A stretch of 64,000 nt of DNA. Source: Bacillus sp. AFS029637. Lineage in GTDB: Bacteria; Bacillota; Bacilli; Bacillales; Bacillaceae_G. The notes beneath the pieces were generated by a model. The model was not told the DNA's origin. It saw nothing but the letters and a program-made list of their open reading frames with translations, and ran no database searches. Both the position numbers and the translations under genes were made by a program. Positions 34,129 to 42,682 of this stretch are shown piece by piece (the first letter of the stretch is position 1; the number at the start of each line of letters is the position of its first letter). The stretch lies in assembly GCF_002584985.1 (NCBI RefSeq), contig NZ_NUPZ01000026.1:1-64000 (forward strand), read 5' to 3'.

Positions 34129-34710
34129 ATGCCTGATTCGTTTACAATACATACTAATACGTCGCATTGTTTAAACTTTATGATTTATATTCAAAATATT
34201 TATCTCAATCAAAAAGAGAACAAAGGGAATTTACGGTTCCCTTACATAGCAAGAAAATTAAATTTTTCTAATGATTTTGAAGCAAATTTCAAAGAATTAT
34301 GGCATACACTCCATAAACAAATTGCTAACGACAGATATGATTTACAAATTTTCCATGAGGAGAATCATATGTTTTATGAAAAGCTTTTTGACACCCGTGT
34401 ATGTAATGAAGAATCATTCAAAGAATTAATATGTAGTTTTAAAGTATGGTGGACTAGCATAGCAGGTCAGCTTTCATTAGAACATTCTGTAAGTGAGTAT
34501 AGTGAGCAACTTTATAATGACTTAGTTTTATATCTTAAGCAAAATCAAATAGAACCTTTACACCAGCTACATATTAGCTTACTTTATGACGATTGTGTAT
34601 TCGCTAAAGATAATATTTCTTCTTACGCTGCTATTTTACCTACCAAACACTTTTTTATAAATTATAGAGATGTGGTTACTACATTATCGACATGTTTTCA
34701 TGTGGTTTAA
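34129..34710 (+). CDS. Conserved-looking protein of unknown function
   Basis: A 193-residue soluble protein I do not recognise. Visible features: MPDSFTIHTNTSHCLNFMIYIQNI at the start, an aromatic-rich centre with FKVWWTSIAGQLS, and a C-terminal TCFHVV with His and Cys near the end. There is no signal peptide or membrane segment. The start is the ATG 9 bases after GGAG; an ATG two codons earlier is too close. Three TACCATTC-type boxes lie upstream, so it is probably regulated. A bidirectional hairpin follows. Confidence 0.65.
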   Translation: MPDSFTIHTNTSHCLNFMIYIQNIYLNQKENKGNLRFPYIARKLNFSNDFEANFKELWHTLHKQIANDRYDLQIFHEENHMFYEKLFDTRVCNEESFKELICSFKVWWTSIAGQLSLEHSVSEYSEQLYNDLVLYLKQNQIEPLHQLHISLLYDDCVFAKDNISSYAAILPTKHFFINYRDVVTTLSTCFHVV

Positions 34711-34731
34711 AACAGCGATTACTCAAATAAA

Positions 34732-34762
34732 AAACTGAGGTGGCCTCTATACACCTCAGTTT
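34732..34762. terminator. Bidirectional intrinsic terminator
   Basis: AAACTGAGGTG and CACCTCAGTTT form an 11-bp stem flanked by A/T runs, between converging genes. Confidence 0.8.
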
Positions 34763-34780
34763 CTTTACGAAAACAAAAAC

Positions 34781-35506
34781 TTATTTAATCGAAGATAACC
34801 CTTCAACAAATTCACCAATCTTTTGTTGAAAAACAAAATCAAAGTTAAATTCTTGTCCTGTTAATTCTTCATTTACTAAAATAGTTGTTGCTCCAATTTC
34901 CCTCTTTGCGATTTCTGGGAATGAAGCGACAGGCTGTACTTTTAATGACGTTCCCATGACGATAAGCACATCTGTTTCATATAAACGTTTCATCGCGTTT
35001 TGATATTGCGGCAATGTATCTCCATATAAAACAACATCAGGATTTAAAATGAAATTACACTTCTGACAGCGCGGCACTTCATGATCAATCATATACTGCA
35101 AATCATATCCCGCTTTACACTTCGGACAATGTGCTGTTTGCAGTGTTCCATGTAAATCAATGACATGTTTACTACCACCTACTTGATGCAAACCGTCAAT
35201 ATTTTGCGTTAAAATCGTTATATCTTTCCCTTGTTCTTCTAGCTCTGCTAAAAAGCGATGCCCACGATTTGCTTTATATTGGTGAAACGTATTAATTTGA
35301 AAGATTTCTTTATAATGCTTCCAAAATTCTTTCGGATTTCGGTTATAATATCCTCTTGATAAATACATCTCTACATTCGCATCAGCATACAATCCATTTG
35401 ATGAACGGAAATCTGGTATGCCGCTTTCTGTACTTGCTCCTGCGCCTGTTAACACTGTAATTTTCTTCGCTTTTTCTAAGATTGAACGTACTTCTTCATA
35501 TTGCAC
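34781..35506 (-). CDS. Sir2-family NAD-dependent protein deacylase
   Basis: A 241-residue sirtuin. GAGAS and GIPDFRSSNGLY bind NAD, QNIDGLHQVGG and LHGT carry the catalytic His, and two CxxC pairs (CPKC, CQKC) bind zinc. It removes acyl groups from lysines in proteins. The start is taken as the GTG 8 bases after GAGG; an ATG two codons earlier is only 2 bases from the site, so it is less likely. Monocistronic. Confidence 0.9.
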   Translation of the reverse strand: MQYEEVRSILEKAKKITVLTGAGASTESGIPDFRSSNGLYADANVEMYLSRGYYNRNPKEFWKHYKEIFQINTFHQYKANRGHRFLAELEEQGKDITILTQNIDGLHQVGGSKHVIDLHGTLQTAHCPKCKAGYDLQYMIDHEVPRCQKCNFILNPDVVLYGDTLPQYQNAMKRLYETDVLIVMGTSLKVQPVASFPEIAKREIGATTILVNEELTGQEFNFDFVFQQKIGEFVEGLSSIK

Positions 35507-35515
35507 AAACATCAC

Positions 35516-35877
35516 CTCTATGTATATTGCTATACTTATTATACCAGTTGTTTACAAAAGGTGTTGCACAATTCCATTTACTTACTATGTTACATTATCT
35601 AAACCCAAACTTTTTTGGGCGTAATTAAAGTTTCAAAGATAACTACTGTTCAATACTTGTTGGTAATGGCGTAGCTAAAGCACTCTCACAATCAATTCTG
35701 GATTGTTTAAAGGTAGATTTGTGTCTAATGAGCACATGACGATTTCTTAATTCATTTAGAAAGCAGCCAAAAGGCTGCTTTTCTTCATCGATGGGCTTAG
35801 ATAGTTATAGACTACTGGGAGTCTCTTAAGTTATACTTGTATAATATCAAAAATTAATAAGGGGTAATATTAACATT
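35516..35877. other. Intergenic stretch with a hairpin
   Basis: No intact gene. GTTTAAACCC-like AT-rich sequence is followed by a plus-strand frame with translated residues STLTINSGLFKGRFVSNEHM and a stop near 35750, which may be the 3' end of a decayed gene. AAGCAGCC and GGCTGCTT (35761-35780) then form a terminator hairpin with TTTTC. TATAAT near 35839 is the likely -10 of the next gene. Confidence 0.4.
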
Positions 35878-37365
35878 ATGAAAGAAAAAAACGAACTTGT
35901 TCAAAGTATTCCTCAAACAGGATTTTTTGGACACCCAAAAGGATTATTCACTTTATTCTTCACTGAGTTTTGGGAAAGGTTTTCTCATTACGGAATGAGA
36001 GCTATTTTGCTGTATTATATGTACTATTCGGTCGCAAAAGGTGGATTAGGAATTGATCAATCTACCGCAACCTCGATAATGGCAATTTACGGTTCCTTAC
36101 TGTTCATGTCTAGTATTATCGGTGGATGGATATCGGATCGTTTATTTGGTCCAAGTAGAACCGTATTCTTTGGTGGCGTTTTAATTATGATTGGCCATCT
36201 TATTTTAGCTTTACCGGGTAGTAAAAGTGCGTTATTTATCTCTATGGTCTTCTTAATTCTAGGAACAGGGTTGTTAAAACCTAACATATCGAACATCGTA
36301 GGAAGTTTATACAGTGAAACAGATGCGCGTCGTGACTCAGGGTTCAGTATATTCTACATGGGTATTAACTTAGGTGCCTTACTTGCACCTTTAGTTGTTG
36401 GAACATTAGGTCAGCAATATAATTTCCACCTTGGTTTTGGAGTTGCAGCAATTGGTATGGCAATTGGGTTAGGGGTATTTGTTGGAACAAAACAGAAAAA
36501 CCTTGGTCTAATCGGTACACAAGTACCTAATCCATTATCAGATTCGGAAAGAAAAAAGACTATTAAGTATTTCAGTATTGGTCTGGTTGTATTAACATTG
36601 CTAGGTGTGGTTACAATTCCAACTGGGTTGTTAACTATAAATCGTTTTACATTCCTCATTAGTATCTTAGGGATTGTTATTCCAGCCTATTATTTCATTT
36701 ATATGTATCGTAGTCCTAAAACAACAAAAGTAGAGCAATCTCGTCTTCTTGCGTATATACCACTCTTTATTGCAGCTACAATATTTTGGTCTATACAAGA
36801 ACAAGGTGCTATTATTTTAGCGACATACGCGGATCAACGAACTCAATTACAGTTCAATGGAATTACATTACATTCTGCTTGGTTCCAATCATTAAGTCCA
36901 ATCTTTATCGTAACGCTTGCCCCGATTTTCGCATGGATTTGGATAAAGTTAGGCAAGAAGCAGCCTTCAACGGCAAAAAAATTCGCTATTGGATTGCTAT
37001 TTGCAGGTTTATCATTCTTAGTTATGATTTTTCCGGCTTTAATCAACGGTACTCACTCTTTAGTGAATCCTATGTGGTTAGTCCTTAGCTTCTTTTTAAT
37101 TGTAATTGGAGAAGTTTGTTTATCTCCTTCAGGATTATCAATAACGACGAAGCTGGCTCCAGCTGCTTTCTCTTCGCAAACCATGAGCTTATGGTTCTTA
37201 TCAACTGCGTCTGCGCAAGCAATAAATGCCCAAGTTGTTAAACTATATAATCCTGCAACAGAAACAATTTACTTTGGTGTTATTGGTGCTATCTCCATTT
37301 TAGTTAGCATCCTGCTGTTTGCATTATCATCAAAAATCCAAAATTTCATGAAGGGACTTCAATAA
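35878..37365 (+). CDS. dtpT: POT/PTR family proton-dependent oligopeptide transporter
   Basis: A 495-residue membrane protein with about 14 hydrophobic segments. FTEFWERFSHYGMRAILLYY at the start carries the ExxER-type motif of the POT family, and GGWISDRLFG and FYMGINLGALLAP are the PTR2 signatures. It imports di- and tripeptides using the proton gradient. GGGG lies 13 bases upstream of the ATG, a longer gap than usual. Ends in a hairpin. Confidence 0.9.
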   Translation: MKEKNELVQSIPQTGFFGHPKGLFTLFFTEFWERFSHYGMRAILLYYMYYSVAKGGLGIDQSTATSIMAIYGSLLFMSSIIGGWISDRLFGPSRTVFFGGVLIMIGHLILALPGSKSALFISMVFLILGTGLLKPNISNIVGSLYSETDARRDSGFSIFYMGINLGALLAPLVVGTLGQQYNFHLGFGVAAIGMAIGLGVFVGTKQKNLGLIGTQVPNPLSDSERKKTIKYFSIGLVVLTLLGVVTIPTGLLTINRFTFLISILGIVIPAYYFIYMYRSPKTTKVEQSRLLAYIPLFIAATIFWSIQEQGAIILATYADQRTQLQFNGITLHSAWFQSLSPIFIVTLAPIFAWIWIKLGKKQPSTAKKFAIGLLFAGLSFLVMIFPALINGTHSLVNPMWLVLSFFLIVIGEVCLSPSGLSITTKLAPAAFSSQTMSLWFLSTASAQAINAQVVKLYNPATETIYFGVIGAISILVSILLFALSSKIQNFMKGLQ

Positions 37366-37406
37366 CGGTCTCTTATTGAAATAAACAAATACAAATTTCT
37401 ATGTGA

Positions 37407-37437
37407 AGAGTAGCCAAACAGGTTACTCTTTTTTTGT
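37407..37437 (+). terminator. Intrinsic terminator
   Basis: AGAGTAGCC pairs with GGTTACTCT (one wobble), followed by a T-run. It ends the peptide transporter. The 37438-37651 stretch has no gene; a small hairpin TTTTATCC...GGATAAAA is at about 37532-37558. Confidence 0.75.
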
Positions 37438-37654
37438 ATAACCATAGCAATCCTTCACCTGCAAAATAACCAAAAGTCCATAGAATAAGTTCCATCTAAT
37501 TTTTGAAGTAAAACTTAATTAAGTCTTTATGCTTTTATCCCTAAAAAGAGCGGATAAAAACATTATGCTGGTTACAATTCCGTATTTGTTAGACTACTCC
37601 TATTACAGCAATCTTCCTCTTTATATTCTATAATGTATCTTCAATAAAAAATAC

Positions 37655-37680
37655 AAAGAGGGCTGCATCAGCCCTCTTTA
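37655..37680 (-). terminator. Intrinsic terminator of the 5-oxoproline operon
   Basis: AAAGAGGGCT and AGCCCTCTTT form a 10-bp stem; a T-rich stretch follows on the minus strand. It ends the pxp-pcp operon. Confidence 0.7.
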
Positions 37681-37697
37681 ATTAACATGCTTTTCAC

Positions 37698-38345
37698 TTA
37701 ATGCGTCGCACCGCCGCACGCTACAATATCTACTTCCACTTCCGTCGTTATCTCAATTGCCAGTTCTATCCCTTTACTAATCGTAGAAAGTGACATACTC
37801 GGTTGTCCTGGATAGTTACTCGCTTGTTCTGGTAAGAACGGAATATGAACAAATCCGCCTTTTATTTTCTTATCATGGTTCTCTAATTCATGCATGAGAC
37901 CATAGAATAAATGATTACAAACGAATGTACCTGCTGTTTGTGAAACGGAAGCTGGTATACCTTCTTCGCGAAGTTTTTTTACAATTGCTTTCATCGGCAG
38001 CGTAGACCAATACGCAATCGGTCCTTCTTCTACAACCGGTACATCCACTGGCTGATTTCTTTCATTATCAGCAATTCTTGCATCATCAACATTAATTGCT
38101 ATTCGCTCTATCGTAATATCTGGTCTACCCCCAGCTTGTCCAATACATATAATCATTTCAGGCTTTAGTTCTTCTATATACTCTTTTAATACGCTTATTG
38201 ATTTATGAAAGACAGTTGGAACTTGTTTACTAATAACCTTGTATTCTCCGATTGTTTTTTCATGTAAACTTTTTGCTACTTCCCAAGCTGGGTTGATGCT
38301 TTCTCCTCCAAACGGATCGAATCCTGTTAGTAATACTGTTTTCAT
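37698..38345 (-). CDS. pcp: Pyroglutamyl-peptidase I (pyrrolidone carboxyl peptidase)
   Basis: A 215-residue cysteine peptidase of family C15. [19 protein letters not shown] is the N-terminal signature, [17 protein letters not shown] carries the Glu region, and the catalytic Cys is in [18 protein letters not shown]. The His is in [12 protein letters not shown]. It removes N-terminal pyroglutamate from peptides, releasing 5-oxoproline, the substrate of the PxpABC enzymes encoded by the same operon. TAGGAGG precedes the ATG, 17 bases after DUF979. Confidence 0.93.
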   Translation of the reverse strand: MKTVLLTGFDPFGGESINPAWEVAKSLHEKTIGEYKVISKQVPTVFHKSISVLKEYIEELKPEMIICIGQAGGRPDITIERIAINVDDARIADNERNQPVDVPVVEEGPIAYWSTLPMKAIVKKLREEGIPASVSQTAGTFVCNHLFYGLMHELENHDKKIKGGFVHIPFLPEQASNYPGQPSMSLSTISKGIELAIEITTEVEVDIVACGGATH

Positions 38346-38361
38346 AGTTTTATCCTCCTAA

Positions 38362-39324
38362 TTAGAAACGATATACAAGGCTGTACATGATAAACATATT
38401 TATAATGAAAATGGAAAGAGCAATTGGTACTTGCGCCTTAATAACAGCGTTCTTATCTTTCAGTTCTAAAAGCATTGCCGGAACGATATTAAAGTTTGCG
38501 GCCATTGGCGTAATAAGTGTTCCGCAATATCCAGCAAACATACCGAGTGCTGCCATAATTGCTGGGTTCCCGCCGTGCATTTGAACAATTAAAGGTAAAC
38601 CAATTCCGCCAGTAATAACGGCAAACGCTGCGAATGCATTTCCCATTACAACTGTGAATAGCATCATTCCTAAACAATACGCCATTACAGCAACGAACGG
38701 ATACTCTGTCGGTAACACTTGTCCGACTAAATCAGAAACGACTTGTCCTACGCCAGACTTCGCGAAAATACCACCAAGTGCCGCTAACATTTGCGGTAAA
38801 ATAACTGCCCAGCCAACAGCTTGTAATAGTCTGCTTCCTTCTTGAACAGGCGTTGTTATTTTTGCTTTTGTAATACGCATCGCTGCAACGAATGCGAGTA
38901 ATGCACCTAACGCTAATGCGACTAACGTTACTTTATCAGGATCAACAAGATTGACATTTCCCCATTTGATTTTTCCTAACGTCAATGTACCGATAATTGT
39001 AAAAATCGGGATTAACAGTGCAGGCATAAAAATTTTATTTTTTAATTTCTCAGCATGTTTTACACGTTCTTGCACTGGTACTTCTTTCTCCTCTGATTTT
39101 GTTACTTTATTGAGTGAAGCTAACACGACCATAGCGAGTACGATACAGCCAACGTAAAACGAAGGTATTACATTTCCAAATAAAAATGTAACGGCAAACA
39201 ACGCCCAAAATAAACTAGAACCGAATCGATTTGGATGTTCACGATCAAATGCGATACGCACAGCGATAAAGGCAACGATTATACCTAATACATAGTAGAT
39301 TGTATCCATAGTTATGATGTTCAT
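38362..39324 (-). CDS. DUF979 membrane protein
   Basis: A 320-residue membrane protein with about 9-10 hydrophobic segments, of the DUF979 family, which nearly always accompanies DUF969 and often sits beside pcp or PxpABC genes. The pair is plausibly a two-part transporter for 5-oxoproline, but this is inferred only from neighbours. GGAGG precedes the ATG. It follows DUF969 directly (one base apart) and precedes pcp by 16 bases. Confidence 0.8.
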   Translation of the reverse strand: MNIITMDTIYYVLGIIVAFIAVRIAFDREHPNRFGSSLFWALFAVTFLFGNVIPSFYVGCIVLAMVVLASLNKVTKSEEKEVPVQERVKHAEKLKNKIFMPALLIPIFTIIGTLTLGKIKWGNVNLVDPDKVTLVALALGALLAFVAAMRITKAKITTPVQEGSRLLQAVGWAVILPQMLAALGGIFAKSGVGQVVSDLVGQVLPTEYPFVAVMAYCLGMMLFTVVMGNAFAAFAVITGGIGLPLIVQMHGGNPAIMAALGMFAGYCGTLITPMAANFNIVPAMLLELKDKNAVIKAQVPIALSIFIINMFIMYSLVYRF

Positions 39325-39325
39325 A

Positions 39326-40021
39326 TTATATTGCCTCCTTCTCTTCTTTTACTTCTGCCTTCATTGTTTTCTCTATATATTTATCCAATCTTCTAAACCT
39401 AATCCAGCTCACAATTAGTGCGGATATTGCAGTTGGAATTCCCCAAAGCGCCATATCCCATACTCCGACATGCATACCTACTGAATCGAAGAATCCTTTC
39501 ATTAATAAAATGGCACCTGTCGCGATAAATATATCCTCTCCGAAAAACCAAGCTGTATTTTCCGCAGCTGCTGCGTTTGCTTTAATCTTTTCTCTCAATT
39601 TTTCAGGGAGTTTACCGTATCTTCCTTGCGCAGCTCCTTCTGCCATGGGTGCAACGAGTGGTCTCACCGTTTGCGCATGACCACCAATATTAAGCCCTAG
39701 TGCTGCTGATGATTCTCTTATCGTAAAATATGACATTAATACTCTTCCAGTTGTTGCGCCCTTTGATTTCGTTATAAGCGCTTCTGCTCTTTCTTTTAAT
39801 CCATAACGCTCTAAAATTCCAATTACTGGTAAAGTTAATATAATAGGCATAGACATATATCTATTTTCTATGAAAAATTTACCGAACATGCTGATGACAT
39901 CATGAAAACTTAAACCAGAAACCATCCCAGTAACAATACCTGCAACCATAACTACTAACAATGTATTTAGTCTAAATAAAAACCCAACTGCAACGATTAG
40001 TATCCCGATTAATTTAATCAT
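39326..40021 (-). CDS. DUF969 membrane protein
   Basis: A 231-residue membrane protein with about 5-6 hydrophobic segments, of the DUF969 family, partner of DUF979. It contains GNIGGHAQTVRPLVAPMAEGAA-like sequence (LNIGGHAQTVRPLVAP), typical of the family. Likely half of a transporter for 5-oxoproline. The start is the ATG 11 bases after GAGGGG; a GTG three codons earlier is too close to that site. Between it and pxpA sits a full bcr1-like element. Confidence 0.8.
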   Translation of the reverse strand: MIKLIGILIVAVGFLFRLNTLLVVMVAGIVTGMVSGLSFHDVISMFGKFFIENRYMSMPIILTLPVIGILERYGLKERAEALITKSKGATTGRVLMSYFTIRESSAALGLNIGGHAQTVRPLVAPMAEGAAQGRYGKLPEKLREKIKANAAAAENTAWFFGEDIFIATGAILLMKGFFDSVGMHVGVWDMALWGIPTAISALIVSWIRFRRLDKYIEKTMKAEVKEEKEAI

Positions 40022-40042
40022 TTCTAGCACTTCCCCTCATTT

Positions 40043-40198
40043 TTTATCCCGTATTAACGGGCAGTAAAACTCCCACCTCAAAATTCAGCTGGGGCAAAGA
40101 AGTTAGGTGAGAGCCCTGCTGCCCATAAATGCCCGATTGGTGTAGGCTAATAATCAGTGGGAGATGAACACCCCCCACCGATTAAAGTTTCACTTTAT
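40043..40198 (-). repeat. Full-length bcr1-like element inside the pxp operon
   Basis: A 146-base core (40048-40193) between two perfect TTTAT copies (40043-40047, 40194-40198). The sequence matches the other full copy (26227) along its length with point differences. It lies in the gap between pxpA and the DUF969 gene. The right TTTAT supplies the pxpA stop codon. Confidence 0.85.
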
Positions 40199-40956
40199 TT
40201 CGGTGCACAAATAGTAATGTCATTGAGTTCGAATGTTCTGTATATTCTTTCTGCAAATTGGACTGCTTTCTCTCCATCCCCATGTAAACAAATTGTTTGT
40301 GCTTGAACTGCTACTTTCTCTCCATGCACCGCTTTTACATAGCCTTCTTTCACCATTTGAAGTACTTGGTTTATTGCTTCGTCTTCATTTTTTATGAGCG
40401 CATTTTCTTCTGTACGGCTCGTTAAAGTTCCATCTTGCTTATATGTACGATCAGCAAATGCTTCTTGCACAAGAGTGATGTTATATTTTTGTGCTGCCTG
40501 TATAAACGCCTCGCTATTTGCTAACCCGTAAAGTGATAGCTCCCGGTTTATATGAGAAATAGCCTTTGCAATTGCGTCTGCAATTTCTGAATTTGTTGCC
40601 GCCATATTATATAACGCGCCGTGCGGTTTTACGTGCTGCATTTTCCCTCCAGCCGCTTTCACAAAACCGTCTAATGCACCAATTTGATATAAAACATAAT
40701 CGTACACTTCACTTGCTGAAACGTTCATATTCCTTCTCCCAAATCCAATTAAATCAGGAAATCCAGGATGAGCTCCTATTGCTACATTATGCTGAAGTGC
40801 CTTTTCAACCGTTTGCCGCATAACAGATGGATCACCTGCGTGAAAACCACAAGCAACGTTTATAGAGGAAACGAACGGAAGAATCTCATCATCATTCCCC
40901 ATTTTATAAGCTCCAAAGCTTTCTCCTAAATCACAATTTAAATCGATTGTCTTCAT
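40195..40956 (-). CDS. pxpA: 5-oxoprolinase subunit A (LamB/YcsF family)
   Basis: A 253-residue LamB/YcsF protein. DLNCDLGESFGAYKMGND at the start, VACGFHAGDPSVM and GAHPGFPDLIGFGRR are signatures. With PxpB and PxpC it forms the ATP-dependent 5-oxoprolinase that converts 5-oxoproline to glutamate. Its TAA stop lies inside the TTTAT flank of the downstream repeat element. GTAGGAGG precedes the ATG. Confidence 0.93.
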   Translation of the reverse strand: MKTIDLNCDLGESFGAYKMGNDDEILPFVSSINVACGFHAGDPSVMRQTVEKALQHNVAIGAHPGFPDLIGFGRRNMNVSASEVYDYVLYQIGALDGFVKAAGGKMQHVKPHGALYNMAATNSEIADAIAKAISHINRELSLYGLANSEAFIQAAQKYNITLVQEAFADRTYKQDGTLTSRTEENALIKNEDEAINQVLQMVKEGYVKAVHGEKVAVQAQTICLHGDGEKAVQFAERIYRTFELNDITICAPK

Positions 40957-40974
40957 GATGTTTTCCTCCTACTT

Positions 40975-41964
40975 TCAGCTTCGCAAAGCGATGAATTTCT
41001 TTAATAGACTCATATCTTTTTCTTGCTCTATGTATAATTGCTCCGCTTCTTCTATCGTTATTTTCTCAAAAGAAACATAGTCTCCCGGTTTCAACTGAGC
41101 AAGAAGAGGTAAATCTACTGAAATAACATTTCCAATTCTCGGATAGCCACCTGTCGTTTGTCTATCTGCCATTAATATAATTGGCTGTCCACCATTTGGA
41201 ACTTGAATAGTTCCGAATGTAACTGGGCTCGATAAAATCTCTTTTTCAACGGCTCTATGTAACACTTCTCCGTCAAGCCGATATCCCATACGATCAGCAT
41301 AATTGGATACTTTATACTCTTTTGTAAAAAATGAATCTTTACTGTTTTCTGTAAACTGATCATATTCAAAATCTGTTATGACGCGAAGAATAGGATGCTT
41401 CTTATATTTTGGTAGAGCATCGTTACAAATAGCCCATTTCATTTTGACTCTCTCTTCATCGCGTAAGCTTTGAATGAAGCGACTCGCAATGTCTGCCCCT
41501 GCACCAATTTGAAAATAGTCACCTTTTTTCAGCATTCTTCCTTCCATACCGCCAATTGCAGCACGTATGTAAGTACTTTTACTTCCCATCGTGCGATCCA
41601 TATTTATACCGCCTGCAAAGGTTACATATGTCCTGCAACCACTTTTCGCTTTTCCGAAACAAAGCATACTTCCTTCTTCAGCTAATATGGGGCGCCACAA
41701 TGGAATACGTTCACCATTTAGCAACGGTTCCATATCCGCGCCACCAATCGCGAGTAAAGTCGTTTTCTTTATTAATAATTTAGGCCCCATAATCGTCATT
41801 TCGAGCCCTGCTTCATTCTCTTCATTACCGACTAACATATTAATCATCCTGAGCGCATTTTGATCCATAGCCCCGCCGACAGGAACGCCGTATTGCTGAT
41901 AATGAAATCTTCCTAAATCTTGGACTGTTGTAAACATTCCTGCATGCAAAACCTCTACATCCAT
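40975..41964 (-). CDS. pxpC: 5-oxoprolinase subunit C (biotin-dependent carboxyltransferase-like, KipA)
   Basis: A 329-residue protein of the KipA/AHS2 family. VLHAGMFTTVQDLGRFHYQQYGVPVGGAMD at the start, GGADMEPLLNGE and QTTGGYPRIGNVISVD are signatures. It acts with PxpA and PxpB as 5-oxoprolinase. The start overlaps the last 10 bases of pxpB, with GAGGGGG before it, indicating translational coupling. Confidence 0.92.
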   Translation of the reverse strand: MDVEVLHAGMFTTVQDLGRFHYQQYGVPVGGAMDQNALRMINMLVGNEENEAGLEMTIMGPKLLIKKTTLLAIGGADMEPLLNGERIPLWRPILAEEGSMLCFGKAKSGCRTYVTFAGGINMDRTMGSKSTYIRAAIGGMEGRMLKKGDYFQIGAGADIASRFIQSLRDEERVKMKWAICNDALPKYKKHPILRVITDFEYDQFTENSKDSFFTKEYKVSNYADRMGYRLDGEVLHRAVEKEILSSPVTFGTIQVPNGGQPIILMADRQTTGGYPRIGNVISVDLPLLAQLKPGDYVSFEKITIEEAEQLYIEQEKDMSLLKKFIALRS

Positions 41965-42668
41965 TCTTTAGCCCCCTCAAGCGATACGTACTCTTCCTTT
42001 GTTATCGGGATAAATCGTAAATACATACCACTTTGAATATATGTTGGTGTTTCTTCTTTCGGATTAAATAGAGAAATAGGTGTTCGGCCGATAATATTCC
42101 ATCCACCCGGTGTTTCAAGCGGATATATACCTGTTTGATTTCCACCAATCCCTACCGAACCAGGCGCAATTTGTAATCGCGGTGTTTCTTTTCTAGGTGT
42201 TTCTAGTTCTTTTGATAGTCCCCCTAAATATGGGAAACCCGGTGTAAAACCTAGCATATATACAAAATATGTTGTTTCACTATGTATTCGAATAACATCT
42301 TCTACCTGTAAGCCGTGATAATGCGCGACCTCTTCTAAATCAGGTCCAAATTCTCCCCCGTAACAAACTGGTATTGAAATATGTTTCGCATCTCGTTTCA
42401 GCTCTTCCGTATAAGTTTCATATAATCCATTTATGTACTGGCATACGTAATCATATGGTCTTACATTTCTATCATTTTGCTTCCATACTTCATACAAATT
42501 GTAGTAAACCGCTAATGAAGTAAACGATGGAACGCATTCAATCATTCCTGCAAACGGATGTTGCTGCAGTGCTTGAAATAATCGTTGTACTTTTTCGTAT
42601 ATATCCATCTTAATTTCTTCGCCAAATGTAACGATAATTGCTTGATCCCCTAACGCAGAAAATTTCAT
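41955..42668 (-). CDS. pxpB: 5-oxoprolinase subunit B (KipI-like)
   Basis: A 237-residue protein of the AHS1/KipI family. LGDQAIIVTFGEEI at the start and MLGFTPGFPYLGGL plus GSVGIGGNQTGIYPLETPGGW are signatures. It is the B subunit of the 5-oxoprolinase complex. The start is the ATG after GAGGGAG; the longer frame upstream overlaps the regulator. It lies 14 bases after the IclR gene, and pxpC overlaps its end. Confidence 0.92.
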   Translation of the reverse strand: MKFSALGDQAIIVTFGEEIKMDIYEKVQRLFQALQQHPFAGMIECVPSFTSLAVYYNLYEVWKQNDRNVRPYDYVCQYINGLYETYTEELKRDAKHISIPVCYGGEFGPDLEEVAHYHGLQVEDVIRIHSETTYFVYMLGFTPGFPYLGGLSKELETPRKETPRLQIAPGSVGIGGNQTGIYPLETPGGWNIIGRTPISLFNPKEETPTYIQSGMYLRFIPITKEEYVSLEGAKEWM

Positions 42669-42682
42669 CCTACTCCCTCTTT

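Noticed and set aside
37452-37520. Minus-strand frame starting MELILWTFGYFAGEGLLWLYKK
   Set aside because: Short, no ribosome-binding site, and runs into the peptide transporter's terminator; too weak to call a gene.
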